NCBI GenBank assembly: GCA_022457155.1
Contig: JAJGOT010000192.1
Location: 1,339,501-1,403,500, forward strand
Source: Cladopsammia gracilis
Taxonomy: Eukaryota > Cnidaria > Anthozoa > Scleractinia > Dendrophylliidae
Direction: 5' to 3'
DNA length: 64,000 nucleotides
The notes beneath the pieces are model-generated. The model saw only the letters and a program-made list of their open reading frames with translations. It had not been told where the DNA came from and searched no databases. The stretch's first letter is position 1, and the number at the start of each line of letters is the position of its first letter. The translations under genes and the position numbers were made by a program. Positions 61,801 to 64,000 of the stretch are shown here, in pieces.

Positions 61801-63624
61801 TATTTGCAACAATTTAACGTCAATTTTTTAGAACAGTGGAGGTGTCCATTAACCACATCTTATGAGGGGAAAGGGTTAATTATGCCTATTAATAAAGACT
61901 TTATCCTACCTCCATCACCATCTTGCTTGGTACCCAGAAGCAGCCTCAGAAGATAACGAGCTCTGAGGCGATCCTGAAGTAGCACTTTGTCGTACCCTGG
62001 AAGGCGAATGAACAAGCCAAATGCAACAAGTGAATGGGCTGGGACAGTGCTCAACACTGATGCAGGGAGAGAAACCAAAGGCAGTGGAAGCCGGGTGGGG
62101 TAAGAATGCAATCTACCCTCACTGTCACCCCCGTCATCACCTCCAACTTCACTATCAGGGTTCACTGAGGGAGGCATGATGATGTGGCAGGGCAGGTGGG
62201 TTGACAACTGTGCAAGCCCGTCCTGTTTTGCAAAGACATCCAGTGGAGTTGGCAATGACGCAGCAGTTGACATTGTGTCTTGTGAATTCTTTTCTCGTTG
62301 CAGCCTACAGCTCAGTTCAAGAAAAGAACCCCCACAAGGGAATCCTTTGTTCATTAGGGACTGCAGCAATTGAGCTAATGTCCACGACTGCGGCAAAGGC
62401 ATATCACTGAGGTTTTCATGATAAAATGAACATGAAAAGTTATTCCTTTGATTGTGTTTCTGCAAAGTGGCAGGGTTACTTTCTTTCGCAGCTAATGTGT
62501 CACTCTTGTCTGCTCGCTTGCTTTTCACATTCAATCCTGCAGCAAGACTTACAGATTCCAAAAATTCAAATCCTTCATACAGACCAAAGTCATTTGGGTC
62601 TGTCAACTCTCCTGTTGTAGGCTTCAAGGTCCTTTCCTCAGGAACTGGTTCAACAGGTTTGTCTGATTTAGGCAACAGGATTTGCTCGCTTAGTACTTGA
62701 AGACTCAACGACAATTTAGCAGAAAGCAATATGAATGAGTGTCCTGCTCCAAAGCGAGGATGCCAACCATGTTTGTGATAAAAATCAATTCCCCTAAATG
62801 TTTGTAAATTTAAATCATTCTCGACGTGCAAACAGATAGGAATTGTTTCCTCTTCCAGCAACATCTGCAAGATCAACTGTCGAATGAAACCACTGACTTG
62901 AGTGTGAAGCTTGGGTTTCTTTGTAAAATCAGATGAACTCAAGGAGGCCTGTCTCCCAATGGTTTCAACCAAAAGGCATGCCATTTTCTCTTGATTTCTC
63001 GGATGAAAACGCACACAGCTACATAAAAGTTCCACGGTTGCAGTCTCAACTGCAAAACTACTGTAGCTTGAGACAGAAGAAGCTATGCCTGGTGAGCTAA
63101 ACGGCGAGTTACTGTGGTCACTATACCCTCCACAGAGCTTTGATAGTAGAGGAAACCAAAACTGATAACCGCCTTCCCCTATCCAATCTTTGATGGATGG
63201 TTCTTGACAACAAGATGTTAGAAAACGTAAGAGGTTTGGCAGGAGATCGACAGGGACACCATTTTGCATCTGTTGTGACTTTCTTGGCGATAGAGCGTGG
63301 TCTGAATCGCCCACTGAATGACAAAAGTCCACAATACCTTCAACCATCAGTTCAAGCAAGCCAGAATTTAAGAGCATCTGGCTGGTAATGGGAGACTGGC
63401 TTGCGGTTGCTAGTGTTGCAAGCCGTGATGGAGGCGACAAGAGACTTGATAATGCACTGTCAGTACGGCTGCCTTTCTTGTGATGCACTTTCTTGGACCC
63501 AGTTAGTTCTAAAAGCACTTCATAATAATTTGGACAAATGTATGACAGTGCACCAATGAGGTTGTCAATGCTTTGTTTCAAGGTATCTTGATCAGTTACA
63601 TTTTGAGACAACTCATACAGGCTC
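46593..63624 (-). CDS. BIRC6: BIRC6 (BRUCE/apollon) C-terminal part, 11 exons
   Basis: This is the 3' part of a BIRC6 orthologue, a very large membrane-associated inhibitor of apoptosis that acts as a chimeric E2/E3 ubiquitin ligase on caspases, SMAC and LC3. Coding exons in transcript order are 61910-63624, 60610-60934, 59748-59904, 59033-59201, 58022-58235, 52214-52566, 50554-50780, 49659-49820, 49116-49193, 47851-48039 and 46593-46820. I placed each at GT-AG sites, and the codon phase joins correctly at every junction. Recognised family signatures are [76 protein letters not shown] and [19 protein letters not shown]. Together these are the C-terminal helical region followed by the UBC fold and an acidic tail. 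The N-terminal BIR domain lies beyond the window. There are no internal stops, so the gene looks functional. No clear AATAAA was found for the 3' end. Confidence 0.95.
47260..47630. mobile_element. hAT-like non-autonomous element (CAGGGTTCGTAC ends)
   Basis: The ends CAGGGTTCGTAC and GTACGAACCCTG are exact inverted repeats. The inner sequence repeats TCAAGGACTTT(C) several times near both ends on opposite strands (subterminal motifs). It lies in a BIRC6 intron. No clear 8-bp target duplication was seen, since the similarity extends outward by about 7 bp. Confidence 0.6.
47851..48039 (-). CDS. BIRC6: BIRC6 exon, C-terminal half of UBC (189 nt)
   Basis: This 63-codon, phase-0 exon encodes [20 protein letters not shown] then [20 protein letters not shown], ending KPSPCFKQ before GTGAGCC. 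It forms the C-terminal helices of the UBC domain, with the NEPGYE segment that packs near the active site in this family. Confidence 0.96.
48429..48920. mobile_element. MULE-type non-autonomous element, ~50-bp TIRs and 10-bp TSD
   Basis: Long TIRs (AATAGGCCATTTGCACGATG to CTACAACTACCAGAATTC on the left, the inverse on the right) lie just inside a direct repeat TTGCATCTCT (48419-48428 and 48921-48930). TIRs of 50 bp with a 9-10-bp target duplication are the Mutator hallmark. A second hairpin is nested inside (48655-48785), with arms GTGTTTCATCAGATTTCCAA. Relatives of this inner motif are at 43018-43075 and 48349-48372. Confidence 0.65.
49116..49193 (-). CDS. BIRC6: BIRC6 exon with E2 catalytic cysteine (78 nt)
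   Basis: This 26-codon, phase-0 micro-exon encodes [20 protein letters not shown] and then NSSFLQ. The second codon, TGT at 49188-49190, is the thioester-forming cysteine of the UBC domain. It is preserved here, so the ubiquitin-conjugating activity is probably intact. The acceptor is ATGAAACAG and the donor GTAAGAACTG. Confidence 0.96.
49659..49820 (-). CDS. BIRC6: BIRC6 exon, UBC core (162 nt)
   Basis: This 54-codon, phase-0 exon encodes [20 protein letters not shown] to [11 protein letters not shown], the central beta-sheet of the UBC fold. It includes YFPQNYP and the FNPN segment that replaces the HPN of canonical E2s. The acceptor is TTTATCAG and the donor GTAACTGG. Confidence 0.97.
49850..50050. 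mobile_element. piggyBac-like MITE, single-unit copy
   Basis: CCCTTTCACTCCCAGAGTCAA and GGGAGTCAAAGCG form imperfect inverted ends, flanked by TTAA at 49846-49849 and 50051-50054. The interior contains one unit of TTTGAGTCTGT...GGTATGACCATTCAAAT...TTTTGCATGGTACCATTTG. It lies 29 bp upstream, in transcript sense, of a BIRC6 UBC exon. Confidence 0.7.
50300..50553. other. BIRC6 intron sequence, nothing recognised
   Basis: Contains a GGGGGGAGGGGGTAGGGG run near 50394. No element ends seen. Confidence 0.4.
50554..50780 (-). CDS. BIRC6: BIRC6 exon, start of UBC fold (227 nt)
   Basis: It encodes [20 protein letters not shown], then [20 protein letters not shown], then [16 protein letters not shown], which opens the E2-like UBC fold. 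The donor GTAATG follows a complete AAG codon, so the next exon starts in phase 0. The acceptor is CTTAACAG. Confidence 0.95.
51130..51620 (-). repeat. minisatellite GGGACCACCTCTCCCAA and longer ~100-bp units
   Basis: About eight head-to-tail 17-bp units occur at 51380-51500. They are embedded in longer units that start AATCACTATAGT(C/A)GAAACCTCT and TGTAAACGACCACC (51170, 51246, 51340, 51536 and 51603). It is in a BIRC6 intron. The apparent minus-strand ORFs are low-complexity translations of the repeat. Confidence 0.85.
52214..52566 (-). CDS. BIRC6: BIRC6 exon before the UBC domain (353 nt)
   Basis: It encodes [20 protein letters not shown], a low-complexity Gln/Thr/Gly linker, then [20 protein letters not shown] and [14 protein letters not shown]. 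The last two correspond to the LVPDIQKTAE and EKYVAVMKKLQFD blocks of vertebrate BIRC6. The donor is GTGAGTGTTG (52204-52213). Two acceptors keep frame: GTTAAGCAG before 52566 (chosen because the resulting LR-S join fits the family) and AAAACAG before 52604, which would add 12 or 13 residues. Confidence 0.9.
53099..53629 (+). CDS. 176-codon ORF in BIRC6 intron, relative of the RPA-like fragment at 24.5 kb
   Basis: The frame starts [20 protein letters not shown] and contains [20 protein letters not shown] then [20 protein letters not shown]. By eye this aligns with ALKCKFQSSSPDKIIRFKLK and NQRTLRAISWITNNVRL at 24.6 kb. Both recall the N-terminal OB-like domain of a DNA-binding protein family found with cnidarian transposons. 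The last 50 residues are Ile/Asn/Phe-rich and may be read-through. It is antisense to BIRC6 with no clear promoter. It may be an intact exon or a remnant. I do not know its function. Confidence 0.4.
   Translation: MDSKQVALTGYPKGLNTLVSHNYHPHTFKFKLESEGIGQSKTVKCFLFNNQRALKAISLMRENVRLINNNNKNWKSWVPLIGKCSKDVIGNMCKAAKWFIEVERLKIPVGLIVELDIAVIEDLRALLRATKSIKVMSNKIITSMNVNNFHVNLAYLFKIVFILQLRGNFNLIILSE
53640..57100. other. middle of the 5.4-kb BIRC6 intron, no recognised feature
   Basis: AT-rich with short ORFs lacking any domain signature. No inverted repeats with clear ends were found. Confidence 0.4.
57111..57742 (+). repeat. diverged ~245-bp tandem duplication
   Basis: 57111-57355 and 57488-57742 share, in order, CACAAACTTTCC, CCGTGAAATTCTCAAACTAC, GGCTTTACGACAAATGATTG and AACGTGAGATATCGAAA, with several indels. 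Non-coding. Confidence 0.7.
58022..58235 (-). CDS. BIRC6: BIRC6 exon (214 nt)
   Basis: It begins after TCCTTGCAG, completing the Val of NDSV and continuing [20 protein letters not shown], then [10 protein letters not shown]. The donor is GTACGT (58016-58021). A hydrophobic run (VLLPLLLP) matches the family's segment before the pre-UBC linker. It is followed by a 5.4-kb intron full of repeats. Confidence 0.95.
58372..58841. mobile_element. piggyBac-like MITE with expanded core
   Basis: It has the same ends as 49850-50050 (CCCTTTCACTCCCAGAGTCAA / TTGGGAGTTAAAGGG), flanked by TTAA at 58368-58371 and 58842-58845. The core unit is repeated four times, giving 470 bp instead of 201. Confidence 0.75.
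58414..58765 (+). repeat. 4 x 88-bp tandem array inside the MITE
   Basis: TTCTAACTTTTGAG recurs at 58414, 58502, 58590 and 58678, exactly 88 bp apart. Units differ by only a few bases (GACTGTGGATG / GTCTGTGGACA / GTCTGTTGATG / GTCTGTGGACA). Confidence 0.95.
59033..59201 (-). CDS. BIRC6: BIRC6 exon (169 nt)
   Basis: This exon is in no long ORF and was found by reading from the flanking exons. It starts [20 protein letters not shown] after ATTTTCTAG and ends [13 protein letters not shown] plus one base before GTTTGTAG. The conserved SYLRNDSV-LDMARH motif spans the junction with the next exon, which confirms phase and order. Confidence 0.93.
59278..59735 (+). mobile_element. tRNA-derived SINE with L2-like tail
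   Basis: A B box GGGTTCGAATCCCAGCT lies at about 59321, with a worn A-box region just before it. A body of about 250 bp follows (GGCGGTCCCGTCTCCGACAG; CACCCTCAGTGCC). The 3' end TACAAAGCGCCATGAGACGC ... TGCGCTATAAAAGACA resembles the 3' tail of L2-clade LINEs. It finishes in an ATTC-type microsatellite (59668-59720). It lies within a BIRC6 intron, antisense to the gene. Confidence 0.65.
59748..59904 (-). CDS. BIRC6: BIRC6 exon (157 nt), [10 protein letters not shown] motif
   Basis: It contains [20 protein letters not shown] followed by [20 protein letters not shown], one of the most recognisable BIRC6 blocks. The acceptor is TTGATATTCAG and the donor is GTGAATACC (59741-59747). One leading base completes the serine codon begun in the previous exon. 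Confidence 0.95.
60610..60934 (-). CDS. BIRC6: BIRC6 exon (325 nt)
   Basis: The acceptor is TTTTGCTTTTCAAG and the donor is GTAGGT (60604-60609). It encodes about 107 residues, including [20 protein letters not shown] and [18 protein letters not shown], a helical repeat-like segment. It begins with the last two bases of a codon and ends with two bases. Both agree with the neighbouring exons (a GAT join upstream, an AGT join downstream). Confidence 0.9.
60935..61909. other. BIRC6 intron, no gene
   Basis: Repeated TTCAACA/TGTTGAA motifs at 61300-61500 can form several small hairpins. No element ends recognised. Confidence 0.4.
61910..63624 (-). CDS. BIRC6: BIRC6 large exon (1715 nt) upstream of UBC region
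   Basis: The exon is open for 571 codons plus one base at each end. It starts after TTTCTAG (AG at 63625-63626) with [20 protein letters not shown] and ends before GTAGGATAA (donor at 61901-61909). The protein is helical and Leu/Ser-rich with no catalytic motif. It contains [19 protein letters not shown] and [10 protein letters not shown], which fit the BIRC6 region before the UBC module. An ORF can be read further upstream, but a pyrimidine-rich acceptor at the family boundary favours this start. The preceding exon is outside the window. Confidence 0.9.
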
Positions 63625-64000
63625 CTAGAAACAAAGAAAAACAATATTAACAAATTAAAAACAACATTACAGTGGCTTTCTGGCCACCTCATTCCCAAAC
63701 AATGGGCAAAACATTTTGTTTATTTCTTTTTTAAGATTGATGTGTGAATCCTCTATTAAGCACCCCCCCCCCCCCCCCACTCTAATACCACCACCCCCAC
63801 CCCCCAACCCCTTCCTTTCCCTTTACAACCAGAACAATAAAGGCCAGACTGTATTACGAGGACATTTTTACCGTGCAAATCCGGGCACCAAATTGACATA
63901 CAGCACTCGCAAGATTTGGGAGAAATATTACCGGTATTTGTATTAAAAAATAACCGTAATTACAGCAATAATGAATGTATAACACTTCATTGGTCAATCG
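63625..64000. other. BIRC6 intron at the window edge
   Basis: Contains a poly-C tract (63763-63778) and a following C-rich stretch to about 63810. No exon is recognised before the edge. Confidence 0.5.

Overview
The window looks like invertebrate nuclear DNA, most likely from an anthozoan cnidarian such as a coral or sea anemone. It is AT-rich, has small exons with GT-AG introns, lacks operons, and is dense with repeats of kinds common in cnidarian genomes: MULE, DIRS-like, BEL/Pao, Penelope-like, Merlin, tRNA-SINEs and foldback MITEs. The taxon is inferred from this repeat spectrum and gene structure, not from a marker gene.

Only one host gene is clear: the 3' part of BIRC6 (BRUCE/apollon), a giant inhibitor-of-apoptosis E2/E3 hybrid ubiquitin ligase. 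It lies on the minus strand, with eleven coding exons from about 63624 down to a TGA at 46593-46595, and continues beyond the right edge. All exon junctions are phase-consistent and the UBC catalytic cysteine is present. Its introns hold many non-autonomous elements: a MULE-type TIR element, two piggyBac-like MITEs, a SINE with an L2-like tail, minisatellites, and a 176-codon ORF of an unusual family.

Positions 1-10800 are gene-poor. They hold palindromic MITEs, an internally deleted Merlin transposase remnant, a TTAA-flanked element, and a compact retroelement (6561-9518) with the A1...B1-A2-B2 split direct repeats of Ngaro/PAT-type tyrosine-recombinase retrotransposons. A 1.1-kb minisatellite lies inside it.

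Positions 10838-33450 are a nested duplication. A 3.9-kb block A (broken OTU gene, Cys-rich motif, BEL/Pao gag-protease) occurs twice, 9.65 kb apart. Each block A is followed by fragments of an RPA-like OB-fold/zinc-ribbon gene and then by a tandem array of a 2.1-2.25-kb unit C (two copies, then three). Unit C carries N-terminal exons of a MULE transposase gene. The downstream MULE transposase exons occur once, at 33527-35330. All these coding parts are disrupted, so this is a decaying but structurally striking locus.

Positions 35500-46500 hold a second Mutator-like fragment, a Penelope-like GIY-YIG remnant, a well-formed hammerhead ribozyme motif on the minus strand (42030-42084), long palindromes and a short 187-bp-type satellite, then the 3' flank of BIRC6.
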